The notes below the pieces were generated by a model. That model did not search any database. It saw nothing but the letters and a program-made list of their open reading frames with translations, and was not told the origin of the DNA. A program made the position numbers and the translations under genes. A stretch of 64,000 nucleotides of DNA from Metridium senile (Eukaryota > Cnidaria > Anthozoa > Actiniaria > Metridiidae): NCBI GenBank assembly GCA_949775045.1, contig OX459100.1, forward strand, positions 16,361,396 to 16,425,395. The letters run 5' to 3'. Positions 50,246 to 62,960 of the stretch are shown here, in pieces (position 1 is the stretch's first letter; every line of letters begins with the position of its first letter).

Positions 50246-52014
50246 TCACCTTTACATCAAGTGTTAATTCTTCACTGTGGTGCAAAAACGGCTGAGTAGA
50301 TAAAACACAGTATATTGCGTTAATCATGTATTCGCTGCGCTCGTGGTTCCACTTGACTTTTGATCATTTGTGATGTAATTTTGATTGTCGATCGATTACA
50401 GTACAGACCCATAGAAAACTGACTTCGATTTGTTAATTTTTCATTGTTACATCGCATTAAAAATTGGCAAAATGCTATCTTACCTCCCCTTGCTAGAAGA
50501 AGCTGTGATTCACTTGTTAAAGCTGATTATCGAACATTCAGTTGCTTCAGATGTCCTTGAATAGGCCTTTGGCACTTATCCACACTAACACAAAGTAAAT
50601 CATCTTTTCTTTCTATACTAGAGCCACATGGGCCTTTGACATACGCTGGATAGCTGCAAACAGCCATTCGCGGCAATAAAATTTCTTATAAATCTTGATG
50701 TGATTCTTATGGCAAATTATCTTTTAAAGCGAAGACTACAAACAACACGGTTGTAACTTGTTTACAACTGATGACTAACTGACTGTTTACAACCAGACAA
50801 AGTTTGTTTATTTTGGGCCAAAAGTGAAAACAGACCAGGTTTTGCCAGTTCATTATGTAATCATCACCCATAAGAAATGGCCTGTCATAAAATATTAAAA
50901 GAAAATAAAAAGCTTTTTAATATCTGTCACTTCAAATCACTCTCAAATCAGATAAACATCAGGTATAATAGGTTTAGTTATAATCTAATATCTTGATTGA
51001 CTACAATAAAGTTCGCCGCATGGGATTCCTGTGTGTAACGCCATCTTGTAGTCTGAGTCAGTTGACTTCGTTCACACAATGCTCTTCCGAAACAGTTCCA
51101 AATCTCGGTCGCTTACCTAAAAAAAGCTCTTAAAATGGATTATATCCTCCTGCTCAAATGTCGAAGCCGTTGCACAAAGCGACCGAACTGCAAAAAGTTA
51201 CTTATCGACTGTCAAGTAATTTATCCTAAAAGTTTGAAAAATCTAGTTGAATTTCTCACTTAACACAATCAGAGTTTGATGAAAGTCATAAGTCATTATT
51301 ATGCAAGATATTTTTAATAACAAACTTATTTTTACGGACTGAGAATTTTTTCCCTTCGCCGACCATAAAGATTGCGTGACAAAACAATACCGCAACTCGT
51401 CAAATTTTGGCATTATGAGCCTATGAATTATCGACTCTATGAAGACTGTTTTTGAGTGGCCCCAAAATTTTATTTTATGTATCGAAAGAAGGGATGTTTG
51501 TCTTTATTTTACAAGTATTTAAACGTTCAGGATCACCATACCAGCGGAGATATTTTAGCGTAAAGTTAGACAATTTTTACTGTCGCTAAATTTGCAAAAA
51601 AATTGTGAATAAAGAAAAATCTGTAAAATATTCCGAATTTTCTGAAATCAATCCAAAATACAGGAAAATGTAGTTAACTACCTATACTTTACATTTATTA
51701 TGTTAAAAATAGCATTTTATTTAGAATTTGTGGACAAATTTATATCTTTATAGAGGTAGTGGTTTGAGCTCAAAAATTACTCAAAAACCCCGAAAATCAA
51801 AATTGTCCCCGTTCTCGAAAAATAAAGACCCAATGAGTCTAGGATTTATTTTGAAGTAATAGCACCCTAAATGCTATAATCTGGGAAAGTTTGAAGGATT
51901 TTTATTTTTGAGCTCTTCCTACGATGTTCGGTTTTTAGGGACGAGCTCTCTTAAAGCATTGAAGTTTATTATATGATCAACTAATATTATCAGCTAATAA
52001 TTGGTAACTGAATG

Positions 52015-52470
52015 ACGACATGATAATGAAGTTGTTGATGACGATGATAATCATAATGATTGATGACAGAAGTGGTCATGCATGATGATAATAATGTTCA
52101 TGATAATAATGATGATGATAATGGAAGTGATCATGATGATGATAACTAATGTTGGTGATAATGATGATGATTTAATTATGATGATGATAGTAATAATTAA
52201 TGATGATGATAGTAATAATTAATGATGATGATAGTAATAATGATGATGATGCATGTAATAATGATGATGATAGTAATAATGATGATGATAGTAATAATGA
52301 TGATGATTAAAAGTGATCATGATAATGTAAGTGATATCATGGTTATGGTAATAATAATAATGTTGATGATAATGATAATAATAACAATAATGATGATGAT
52401 AAAAATGATGACGATATGGGAGTTATCATGATTATTATTATGATATTCAGATGATGGTGATAAAAATGAT
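52015..52470. repeat. GAT/AAT-rich microsatellite region
   Basis: About 450 bp of interrupted GATGAT and AATAAT repeat, just outside the right end of the fold-back element. It gives a Met/Ile-only false frame. Confidence 0.9.
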
Positions 52471-53077
52471 AGCAATAACAAAATGTAATTAATCAAATGG
52501 AAATGAAAATGAACAAAAGTTTCTGATCAAACGCGTCAGTTTTGCGGTCGAATTTAATTGTGTCTCATATTTCACTTTATCGGCTATAATAAAGGAAGCT
52601 TACCCGTCACTGCTATCATCTGTGGCATCAACGGAGTTTATTTATTTACTGAACAGCTGCTTGAAAGCAAATAAATACCAAGCTTTTACTGCCTTTGCTA
52701 GTCTCTCTCAAGGGTGTAAAAGCCTTGGAAAGGAATCTCTGGTTGCAGGGTAGACCATTTTAATCAAGAAATATGAATTTCCATAATTCAATAGCTTTTT
52801 AATATGAACAAACTACATAAAAGGAAAATTGATTTGTAAATTGAATTTTTTAAGATTTGAGTAAACTAGCCTCGAGGTCTAATTGAATGTCATGTTTGCT
52901 AACTCTTAAAAGATCTCTCTTCGAGCAAATTGTTTGAAATAAATGTCTCAGACGTGACCCGGGTGACGTTCGATAAATTCTTTGTTTGTCTTGAGATTTC
53001 GCTTTGATGGTTTCGCACTAGTAGGCGTACCCGGGGGTGCGGTCGACATTCAGCTCGGCAGGAGACTGGGCCCAATA

Positions 53078-53217
53078 ATTTATAATACAAGACGTGCAGC
53101 TTTTCACAAACTCGTTGACGTGCAGACGGTGCGAGAGCTGTTGTTCAGTAGAGCTATTCACCTTTTCGCTTGCTAGAAAAACATTTCGCTTTGGTCCTTT
53201 GGGAGCTTCACGAATAG
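53078..53217 (+). promoter_or_regulatory. Candidate upstream promoter and non-coding first exon of PEPCK
   Basis: A TATA-like TTTATAATA near 53079 is followed by about 110 bp with no ATG. This ends at CGAATAG, before a strong donor GTAAGT (53218). Splicing to the PEPCK exon-2 acceptor (54643/54644) would skip the mitochondrial presequence exon. The first ATG would then be at 54702. The region is GC-richer than its surroundings. No transcript evidence is available to me. Confidence 0.4.
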
Positions 53218-54451
53218 GTAAGTTGTGTAATTTCCTTGACACGAAGTTTCTGAGCTCAGATATTGATAATTTGTTATATTAAACTGAAAATTGAAGCGAA
53301 AGTGCAAAGTTTTTTTCAATAATATAATGACTGATCACGTAAGCTTCATATTTGTTTATGAAGTTCTGCAAACGATGAAAGCTTCATAAATACAAGAAAA
53401 GGAAATCGAGATATGACATTGTTTTGCGGGGTGTTTCTCAGTCTCTTTTAAACTCCGGGCTTTACTAGAACGGAATTATCTGAATGGTTTATGATTTCAA
53501 TATTAAAAGGTCAGAAGTTTTTCCATTCTTTATAATAAAGTTCGTCAGATTTTCATCACCTACCACAATATTCACATTGTTCACAGTTTCTTACGTCAGT
53601 ATTTGCAGTATTTGAAGTGAGAGGCAATGTGCGAATCTTAACACCTTCGAGACCTGATTTTAGCAACTCTATTGACCATTGCACGAACTCTGCAGCGAAA
53701 TAGGATTGTTATTTGGGTTTTTTCCGAGCACTATTTTAATAATTAAAATCATATACTTTTTTCCAGTAAATTTAAACCTTGGTGTTAATTAAGCTTGTAT
53801 TTAATTGTCCATTTTTAGTGTCTATTAGTATAGGAAAACCTTCGCCGTTTGTGCAGACTTTGTGTTGTTGTTATTCACCCAAGCCTGCCGACAAAACCAG
53901 CTTCTCGGAAATTTTCCCGCATCCTCGTGTATCATTTTGGTTTCTTTTTGTTAATCATGCGACTATCGCTTTTGGTTTTATGTCAAAAACATCATTTAAA
54001 TAATATTACATATATGTATGCGAGATATAAAGGTTTTGACATATGATTTGAATAATTTCCGTATTAGCTGACATTTTGATCGATCCAGCAGACTATAAAA
54101 TTTGCTTTTTGAAATCGTTCATTGAAATCGTCAAAAGTATCTCATAAAGCTTATTTGAAAAAAATCCGTTTTCACATTGTTTAAGTGCCATGTACAAGAT
54201 ATTTTCGACGCTTTTTTTAGATCTTTTATATATCAATTGTTCTCAGGAAGTTTGCTTCGTGCATGCGAACACGTTTGTCAGATTCTGTCACAACCACGTG
54301 GCACTTTTGAACCAATCAAATTGAATGATCCGACCTTTGGACTTGCTCCGGGATTCATTTCGTCACTAGTAGATCTAGTGCGAAGACTTTTAAACTGTCA
54401 CGACTTCCTCTCCTTGCCATTGTATATATTTATTCCTTATAGCTAGTTAGG

Positions 54452-57400
54452 ATGTCATTGGTCTCGGTGCTTACGAGGTAGGTAGACTTCAGCGTTCAAC
54501 TGCTTTGGCCTACCAACGACTACAAGTCTAGCTGGCCGGCGAATTGCTCAATAGTTTAAGCCGGAGTGATTTTCACCGGCGTCTTCGTTGACATTTCTCG
54601 TTCTTTGGCAGTGGTTTTATTAACTGTTGTTGTTCTCTTGCAGACTACCGAAGTATTCGACGAGAGCATTAACCTTTAGATATCGCCTAACACTAAGAGC
54701 CATGTCTTCTTTACCGCCAGTTGAGAATGGAGACTTAAAAGCTTTACCCAAAAAGGTGCAAGACTTTGTCGAAGAGAACGCCAACTTGTGCAAACCTAAG
54801 AACATTCACATTTGTGATGGCTCTTCCGCTGAGTTGAACTTGCTACTCGATCGTCTATCGAAATCTGGGACTATTTCTCCCTTGGCAAAGCACGATAATT
54901 GGTAAGCGATTTATTGGGTTTAGAATTTGGATTTGTAGTTTGTACTTTGCGACTCCATTGTAGTGTTAGTGATGATGTGATGCTTTATTTATAAAACGCC
55001 GCTGAGATATAACACTCATATAAACATGACATGAAATGTTTAGAAACCAAACCTTTCGTTTTACGATCTATTTCCTGGTTTTAGCACCGAATGCTCAACA
55101 ATCGAACTTGAACATCGTGTACAATAATTGTTCGAAATTCGTCATCTAAGTAGGTCATAGGCGACTTGATTACGTATTAACAAAAGATTTTCATTAAAAA
55201 AAGTCAATTTGATTCTGTTACAGCTACCTTGCCAGAACTGACCCTAAAGATGTCGCTCGCGTTGAATCTAAAACTTTCATTTGCACCGAACACAAGTATG
55301 ACGCAGTGCCACACGTCAAAGAGGGGATTCAAGGAAGGCTTGGAGGCTGGAAATCGTTGCCAGATGCTGAGAAAGAGCTCGCTGAAAGATTTCCTGGATG
55401 TATGACTGGTATGTTAAGCAATTCATGATATTCTAACCTTTTTTTCCTTTTAAAAATGGATTCTTTTAAGTTTAATAAAAATCAAGACAATGTAGAAGTT
55501 CTTAGTAAGAGCGTTCTTGATTGGTCAGTTTGGTAGGCGTGAACGGGGTGGTACGAATGTGTTGTCAACGTAGTTGATTCGTGGCAATGGTAAACATTAA
55601 TTTGTATATAAAAGTATCGTTATGGCAATTAAAAACACCATATCAAACCTTAAATATGAGCCAAGAGTACAGTGGGATTTCATCATCAATTCCATCATGA
55701 CAAAAATAATTCCATGGAGATTTGTTATCACTTTGAATTAACTGAAAACATTCTCAAAACTGCTCCATGAAGGGTGGTCTTTTGTTGATTTTTAAAGTAT
55801 TTACCCAGTTGTTTTTTTGTTGAATTTCCTCCAGAGAAAGTTTAACATTTGAATTGAACATTTGAGGATATTTAGTCATCCTTGTTAAATATTACAATTA
55901 TTATTATGTGTATCATTATTTTTTTACAACTTATTGGATCTGTGCCAGCTATATTGGCTCTTAGAATGATATTGGTTATTTTCAACAGCAAAAAATAGAA
56001 TTTAATGCTTTCTCACATCCAACTGTCATTACAAAAAACTTTGTAATATTTTGTCATTGATTTGAAATCTCCTTTTTCTCACAAACAATTTATGAAAAAA
56101 GTTGCTATATCAAGTTTGACCCTGAAATAAAATATTTAGTAAATCCAGATAGTTACAGCCAAACCTACTGAAGCGTTCCTATCAAGGTTGGAAGGCTCAA
56201 TTTATTCTTCAAAACTTGATTTTAAATTTGTTTTGAAATTTGCATAAATGAATTGAATCTTGTAAGTTTCAAAATGCAGACTTCAACCGTCAACCGATAA
56301 TGGTCCCAAAATCACAATCTGTGGTCAATAAGGCCCCATTCGCACTAGACCAAATTTTGTTTGTTTTACCAAAAAAAGCTGTCATCGACGAGGTAGTAAC
56401 AGTGCGAATGATATTTTTGTGTTGGGACAAAATTTGTCGCTGCGAACCAAACTTCAAATACGCCGCTGTCCTGCTCTAAAGGCCACCAAACTTTGTAAAA
56501 ATGTCAATTTTGACAGGTTTGGTAATTATCACTTCAACGTGTGTTTTCAAAGTCAACAAAACCACACACTCGATCAATCAAACAGAGATGAATCCGTGGT
56601 ATTAGCCGTGGTATTATCGTGATTTGTACGGGGAAATGTTCTATTTTTCAATAACAATTAATACTGTAGTCAAAAAGCTGAATCTGCTCTAAAATGAGAC
56701 GCTTAAATGTACCTATCAAGTGACACTTGGTTGACGTTTGCGATCGGCCTAATATTATAGTGCGAATACAGTTTCTAAACCAAAATTTGGTTGAGACAAA
56801 CTTTGGTATGAATTTTGGTTGAGCCAAACAAACTTTGGCAGGCTAGTGCGAATGGGGCCTAACTGATAATGCTATTGTAATAGAATACTTTAGTAAGTAA
56901 TAATTTATAACAATATTTCTGTAAGCAGACTAGGTTTAAGTGAGTTTCCGTTGTCCAAAAAAAATATTGAAAGAAATGTTTTGATATGAGGCGGTTTTTG
57001 AAACTGAAAGATTCGATTCATTTATGCAAATTTCAAAACAAATTTAAAATCAAGTCTGGGAAGAATAAATCGAGCCTTCCAACCTTGATAGGAACGCTTC
57101 AGTAGGTTTGGCTGTAGTTCTTATAAAAGGTTAATACTTGATGTCTATATTTTGTAGGACGTACCATGTATGTCATCCCCTTCAGCATGGGCCCCATTGG
57201 ATCCAAAGTATCCAAGATTGGTATTGAGTTGACCGACTCTCCATATGTGGTTTGCTGTATGAGGATCATGACACGCATGGGACAAAATGTGCTTAAGGCT
57301 CTTGGTGACGGTGAATTTGTTCGTGGTCTGCACTCTATTGGATTCCCTGATGATGGAAAAAAACAGGCTGAGGTTCCTTACTGGCCTTGCAACCCAGAAC

Positions 57401-60400
57401 AGACTATTATCACTCACTTCCCCAAGACACGTGAAATCAAGTCGTTTGGTAGTGGTTATGGTGGTAATTCTTTGTTGGGCAAGAAATGTTTTGCTCTGAG
57501 AATTGCCGGTGTGATTGCCAGAGATGAGGGATGGCTAGCAGAACACATGATGGTAAGATATGTAATATTGAAAATACCATAATATGTACCGGAAAATAAT
57601 TTTCCATGTAAACAGATATTTGATATTTTAGCACTGTCATATGAAAGAACCACCTGAAATAGGCATGTTTGGAAGGTTTTGATGCTTTGGCTAAAATGCC
57701 AAAGAAGTTACGCTCAATGAAAAATGTAGAGATTTGAATGTAATTTTCTGCTGAGGCCTTCTTGCAAATACATTCGTTTTTTCTTTTAAGCTGTGGGCAA
57801 CTTGTAAAGAATTACACATTATCGAGGCTGAGGTTGTAGACGCAAACCACCAAAAGGTCTATTGGCCTTGGTCTGTTTCTAGAACTCTATCAGGGATTGG
57901 AATATTTTATATTTTTATTTCCCAAGTTCTTATATTATTTGTTTTTGCATAGTTACAGTGTGTATCAAAAAACCGTGTGTACCTAAAAATATTTAAGAAA
58001 TTGTTAATTTTACGTCGAACAACTCACAAACAACTCTAACTACAAAAAGTTTATCATACTACACATCAGTCAAACTTCTTGCGGTTATAAAGTTGTTTCT
58101 GAGTTCAACGAACAAAAAACAATTTCTAAAATATTTCTGGGTGCCCACGGTATTGTGATTCTCACTGTAAATTGTTGATATCAATGTGTGTATTTTGATT
58201 ATGATAGATCATGGGGCTTACCAACCCACAAGGAGAGAAGAAGTACATTGCTGCTGCCTTCCCAAGTGCTTGTGGTAAGACCAACTTAGCCATGTTACAG
58301 CCAACAATCCCTGGATGGAAAGTCGAATGTGTTGGTGATGATATTGCCTGGATGTGGTTTGATGAATCTGGTCAGTTGCGTGCCATCAACCCAGAGAGTG
58401 GTTTCTTTGGAGTTTCACCAGGAACATCTTTCCTTACCAACCCTAATGCCATGAAGACCTTCCAGAAGGACACTATATTCACCAACGTAGCTGAAACTAG
58501 TGACGGAGACTTTTGGTGGGAAGGTACAGTATAGATATTAGGTCAAATAAAGCATACAATAAGGTGGACGTTAAAGATCCTGTTGTGCTATGTTTGCAAA
58601 GAGTAGGGGATTGTCTCTCTGTACAATAGTCAGACCTTGGAGGCATTCACTAACCATACTCATGATTGTAAGCTGCTGGTTTACAGCAGTCCGATAAGTC
58701 CTCCACATATATACTGTAAAGCGCTATGAGTTTTGTATTAGCGCTATATAACTGAGTATATATTTTTATTATTATATTATTACATTGACCATGGAACATT
58801 CCAACATGTCTAATTTAATGTTTGAAATTGTTGCATTTTTTTTTAATTCTTCCTTTAATTTAAATAAGACTATGTTTTTAAACTTTTACAAAGATATTGT
58901 TATTTCTTGTCATTATTTTAAATTACATTGTTTGAAAAAAGCAAAGTTTGAATTGTACTAGTTTGAATTGCACTAATCATTTATTGATCATTTTGTTTTT
59001 ATTGTTTGTTGTTCTCTTTTGTGACCTTGACTTTTGTTTTCTTAATTCTAAACTTTGAACATTTTTGAGAATTTTCAACAATATACTTCAAGTGTGATCT
59101 TTTTTGATAATTAAAAGGGCACTTGGACCAACAACAATGGAAATTGAAAATAAATTGGAAAGCAGTAATGCATACATAAAAGAATTTGTATATATAAAGC
59201 CAACGAAAATTCATCAAAACTTTTGCCTTTTAAATGTATTAACCTAAAGAAATTTTGTTTCAAAATCTCAAAGAACAATAGGGTGAAGTAACTGATGTCA
59301 ATTACTTCAAATTTAAATGCTAATGACTTTTATGGTTTTATGTATCTTTTTTGGATGTAAGCAAAATATTGTTTCATGGTAATCATTGTGTCCATATAGA
59401 TAGGTTTAAGTAAGTCTTAATTAATTTTAATTGGTTTTGGTCCAAGTCCCCCTTTAATGGTTGTTTGTTTTCCCATCTAAGGACTTGATCCACCAGCTGA
59501 GGGAGTCAAGATCAAGACATGGCTTAATGAAGAAAACTGGGATCCCCAATCAGGCCGTAAAGCTGCCCACCCCAACTCCAGGTTCTGTGCTCCTAGTGAC
59601 CATTGTCCCATCATGGACAAAGAGTGGGAGAACCCAGCTGGTGTACCCATCAGTGCCATCCTCTTTGGTGGACGCCGCCCTACAGGTGTACCACTGATCT
59701 ATCAGTCATTTAATTGGCAACATGGTGTATTTGTTGCATCTGCTTTGTCGTCAGAGACCACTGCTGCCGCTGAGTTTAAAGGAAAGAACATCATGAGAGA
59801 TCCTTTTGCCATGAGACCATTCTTTGGTTACAACTTTGGCAAGTACCTGGAGCACTGGCTTGGCATGGATAAAGCCCCACACAAGGTTCCTCCAATCTTC
59901 CATGTTAATTGGTTCCGTTTAAACGAGAAGGGTGATTTCTTATGGCCAGGTACGACTTGTTATATAACAACTTACAACATCAGCAGAAATGATGGTGACT
60001 GTGGTGATTCATGGTTGTGATGATTATTATTATGTACATCGATTGTGTTGATGATTATTAGTATGGTTTTAATGATGGTTGTGAGGAAGATTGTGTTCAT
60101 GATTGCAATGATAACTGTGGTGATGATGATGATGAATTTATTGATGATTGAGATGAGTCTGGTGATATTGGCTATAAGTGACTATAAGTTTTTGGTGATT
60201 ATTATGGTGGTGGTGATAATGTCATTATACTCATAAATCATGGTGATGATGATATTTATACCATGGGCTGTAGGAGACTATTTGTTTGTTTCTGTGGAAA
60301 ATCTTTGTAAGTAAACAAAATAAACTACTAATACTCACATGTAATTACCGTCATTTGAACCTACCCATTAACGGTCACGACAAAAAAAATGCTCTGAGTT

Positions 60401-61034
60401 TGGCGCCAAACTTTGCAATCTCCCAATGCAATCCTCTAAATAAATTCGATTTGTTGAGGTAAATTTCGCACATTACATATTATTGTTGCATCTGTTAAAG
60501 GATAGATGCAAATGCAGTACATAGCTATACATTTTTAGTCTTTTTTTCGTGAAAAAGTGGTTTACTAACAAGCAAAGTTTGGAGTGCCAATCTTTGAAGT
60601 TTGACTGCGAGACAGAACATGTTTTTTGTCGCAACAGTTAATGGGTAGATGCAAACGATGGTATATCATTTACACAGAAATCCCTGTTACTATATATTGA
60701 TTGTAATAATAATTTATTTTTATGATTTATAATTGTAGGCTTTGGAGAGAACAGCCGTGTTCTTGAATGGGTATTCAGACGAACCAATAATGAAGACATT
60801 GCTGATGTAACACCAGTGGGACATGTCCCTAAGGCAGGCACCATCAACACTAGTGGGCTCAAGGAATTTGACAATCCTGGGCAATGGGAGGAGCTGTTTC
60901 ATATTCCAAAGGACTACTGGTTGGAGGAATTAGGTAGCCTGCGCAAATACTTTGATGAACAAGTTGGTGAAGATCTTCCTGAAGCAATTTCTAATGAGCT
61001 GACAGCCTTGGAAGGCCGTCTCAAAGCCAAGTAA
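54452..61034 (+). CDS. PCK2: Phosphoenolpyruvate carboxykinase (GTP), mitochondrial form
   Basis: Seven exons: 54452-54477, 54644-54901, 55224-55408, 57158-57552, 58208-58523, 59482-59949, 60739-61034. All phases agree, giving 647 residues, near human PCK2 (640). It converts oxaloacetate plus GTP to PEP, GDP and CO2. Seen in order: [46 protein letters not shown]-loop [12 protein letters not shown] with the active-site Cys, metal-site [22 protein letters not shown], and the guanine-pocket segment [11 protein letters not shown]. Residues 1-28 have six Arg/Lys, no acidic residue and many hydroxylated and hydrophobic residues, as in a mitochondrial presequence. An in-frame stop lies just upstream of the ATG. 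Met29 (54702) begins a segment matching the start of cytosolic PEPCK and would give 619 residues. Introns 3, 4, 5 and 6 carry repeats. Confidence 0.95.
54702..54704 (+). other. Internal start codon for a possible cytosolic PEPCK
   Basis: ATG at codon 29, read [13 protein letters not shown]. It is the first ATG in exon 2. A transcript entering at the exon-2 acceptor would start here and lack the presequence. Confidence 0.5.
56156..57114. mobile_element. TA-flanked TIR element in PEPCK intron 3
   Basis: CAGCCAAACCTACTGAAGCG mirrors CGCTTCAGTAGGTTTGGCTG, between TA dinucleotides. The arms continue for over 100 bp (GGAAGGCTC, AAAATCAAG, ATTTGCATAAATGAATTGAATC). Confidence 0.85.
56331..56860. mobile_element. 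Second TIR element nested in the first
   Basis: AGGCCCCATTCGCACTAG mirrors CTAGTGCGAATGGGGCCT. Several further inverted AAATTTTG/CAAAATTT and GTGCGAAT phrases lie inside. No clean target duplication was seen. Confidence 0.8.
57956..58167. mobile_element. TA-flanked MITE family M1, copy 4
   Basis: The ends CAGTGTGTATC and GATTCTCACTG lie between TA dinucleotides. It is more diverged than the other copies and ends 40 bp before PEPCK exon 5. Confidence 0.8.
58562..58790 (+). mobile_element. SINE or LINE tail, family 3, copy 2
   Basis: GGTGGACGTTAAAGATCCTG, CAGTCCGATAAGTCCTCCAC, GTAAAGCGCTATGAG, then an ATT-rich tail. It matches 17083-17320. It lies 38 bp after PEPCK exon 5. Confidence 0.75.
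60002..60255. repeat. GAT-rich simple-sequence region
   Basis: Interrupted GATGAT and GTGATT repeats at the start of PEPCK intron 6. They give a Met/Ile/Val-only false frame. Confidence 0.7.
60348..60661. mobile_element. TA-flanked inverted-repeat element in PEPCK intron 6
   Basis: CCGTCATTTGAACCTACCCA is mirrored by TGGGTAGATGCAAACGATGG, with TA on both sides. Inner TTTTTTTTGTC/GACAAAAAAA and AAAGTTTGG/CCAAACTTT also pair. Confidence 0.75.
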
Positions 61035-61826
61035 ACCTTCAACTATGTTAAGATAGAAGTTAAGAATAATGACCTGGACTAGAGAGATATGTAACTACTG
61101 TTAACATATTTATTGATCTTAGTATTGATATTTTGAAATTTTTCAAGTAAGGTAGTCGTAAAACAGAGATGGCTCTTGGAGAAGAAAGGCAGTTTGTGCA
61201 AGCTTCAGTATTGCAAATCCATGATTTAGTTCATAGGTTTAGCACTAGTTGGGCTTTGTATAACCAGGACCTCTTTGGGTGTGTTCTTATATTGAAATAG
61301 CAATGTTTCTTTGACATCTGCACACTGATATTCCAAACTATTTCAAAATTACAACTTATATTATGTGAGAAAATACATTTCTGGCCCACCTTAGCTTAAT
61401 ACAAAGTTTCCTTTTGCTGTTTACTAGCTCATATAATGATAAAATATTCCATCAATTCCAGACTTATAAAGATGACAGTGATTTTCGTATCTAACTTTTG
61501 AGGTTAGATTTGTGGTAACTCAAAAAAGCAGTTTCTAATAATTAGTAGCGATAACAAATTGGAATATAGATATTAAAACATTTCAAGAAAAGATCATTTC
61601 TACCCTTAAATACTTTAAATTAGACTTAATAGTTAAAATAATTGCAATCTTCCATGACTCGAACGTGAAAATATATGTTCAAAGATAATTGTATGGATTA
61701 AGGAATTAATATTTGTAAAAAAAAGTCTTGAAACTGGTCAATCTTTTACTAATGACAGCTAAGTAATTTTAAATATTCAACATTTGTAGAGTTAAACATC
61801 ATGTAATATTGTTGGATCTAAAAAAA
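61035..61826 (+). other. PEPCK 3' UTR
   Basis: AT-rich non-coding sequence with no inverted repeats noticed, ending at the AATAAA below. Confidence 0.45.
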
Positions 61827-61832
61827 ATAAAA
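61827..61832 (+). terminator. Candidate PEPCK polyadenylation signal
   Basis: AATAAA about 790 bp after the stop codon, preceded by a long AT-rich 3' UTR. Confidence 0.4.
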
Positions 61833-61890
61833 TACTGGATAATCTTAATGTTGTAATCTGTAATGATTTCTAAGGTCTGTTTACACTAGC

Positions 61891-62368
61891 AATAGGCCCT
61901 TTGCGAGGGTCCGCTATACCACCTAGCAAGATGCATTCACGTAAAATAAATTGGTCATTTCACGAATCACACAAAATACTGAAATCTTTTTCACATTCAC
62001 GCAAAAAACGCAGAAATCACATTAAAATTGAGGATAAAAAGGATTCGCATAAAGGAAAAGATGGATTCATGTGGATGCATACAGTTTGAATCACGAATCG
62101 CGGATAAAAAATATGCTCCAATCACGTTTCACGCAAAAATAAATAGGCCGATCATGAATCACGCAAAAGGTATAGGGGATCCTCCTTTGCAGCTAGAGAT
62201 CATTTGACCCCACGTACCACCTTAAATCCATAAGCTGTGCCAAATAAATAGATAAAAAGTGTAAAAAAAATATATTTTCTCTCCAGTTCTATTTTCACAT
62301 ACAGATCCTTAGAAAATATCCCATTTTATGTTATTTGCTATTTTTCATATAGCTGCAAAGGGCCTATT
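61891..62368. mobile_element. Inverted-repeat element (AATAGGCCCTTTGC ends)
   Basis: AATAGGCCCTTTGC mirrors GCAAAGGGCCTATT. The interior has several ATCACGCAAAA-like phrases (TTCACGCAAAAA, AATCACGCAAAAG). Confidence 0.75.
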
Positions 62369-62394
62369 TTGTTGTGAAATAGTGCAGCGGCAAT

Positions 62395-62565
62395 AGACCT
62401 CTACCTTCCTTGTTTGTTGTCCCATTTCAGATCATGTGATGCTACCCTTGGGAATTGTTTCTTTCACATGTAAATGATATAACACGTTCATCATAAAATA
62501 ACAATTCTCAAGGGAATGACGCATGGTTTTAAATGGGCAATTTGCATACAGAGGTAAAGAGGTCT
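62395..62565. mobile_element. Short inverted-repeat element
   Basis: AGACCTCTACC is mirrored by GGTAAAGAGGTCT with a small gap. Inner CCTTGGGAATTGTT and AACAATTCTCAAGG form a second pair. Confidence 0.6.
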
Positions 62566-62864
62566 TTTTCAATGATGGTTTTATTTTTGATGGTGAGTTT
62601 GAAAATTACTGTTTATAAACTAGGAATTGTTGCTTGAGTGCAGCTGTAATTTGTTTGTCAGTTATGTAGTTATCCAGTCAGTCGCACAAGAGACGTCTAT
62701 ATATACTATTACGTGTATGTTTTCGAACTATCTTCATGACAAATTTTGTTGCATTTAGAGCATTCTACACAACGCGGTGAGCCTAGCTTGAGGAAAACAT
62801 ACCCTGTTTGATCATCTTGTCAAGCAAGCAATGCTGTAACCTAAGAACATTACACATTAATTAA

Positions 62865-62960
62865 TGCCTTCCTTTTAGGGGGCATTTGCGAAATCAACCG
62901 AAGATCACCCCTATACCACTTGAACAAACTTTAGGGCAGGGCCCTAGCACGGGGAGGGGC
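62865..62960 (-). repeat. Dispersed repeat R4, copy 3
   Basis: The inverse of the copies at 14700 and 23963: GATCACCCCTATACC and CCTTCCTTTTAGGGGGCATTT. Confidence 0.6.

Larger units (their letters stand above)
47619..51950. mobile_element. Fold-back element with roughly 1-kb arms and TTAA flanks
   Basis: The left arm at 47619-48612 and the right arm at 51008-51950 are near-identical inverted copies. The right arm has one deletion of about 50 bp near 51150. The element starts GAGAGCTCGTCCC and ends with its reverse complement. TTAA is present on both outer sides (47615-47618 and 51951-51954), which suits a piggyBac- or Kolobok-like target choice. The central 2.4 kb has no substantial ORF. At least one MITE is nested in it. 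Confidence 0.85.

Noticed and set aside
52222..52431. Met/Ile-only open frame
   Set aside because: Translation of the GAT and AAT simple repeat.
54627..54643. Alternative PEPCK start within the open frame that crosses the exon-2 acceptor
   Set aside because: The ATG lies in the pyrimidine tract before the CAG acceptor. The spliced start at 54452 gives a better presequence and has an upstream in-frame stop.
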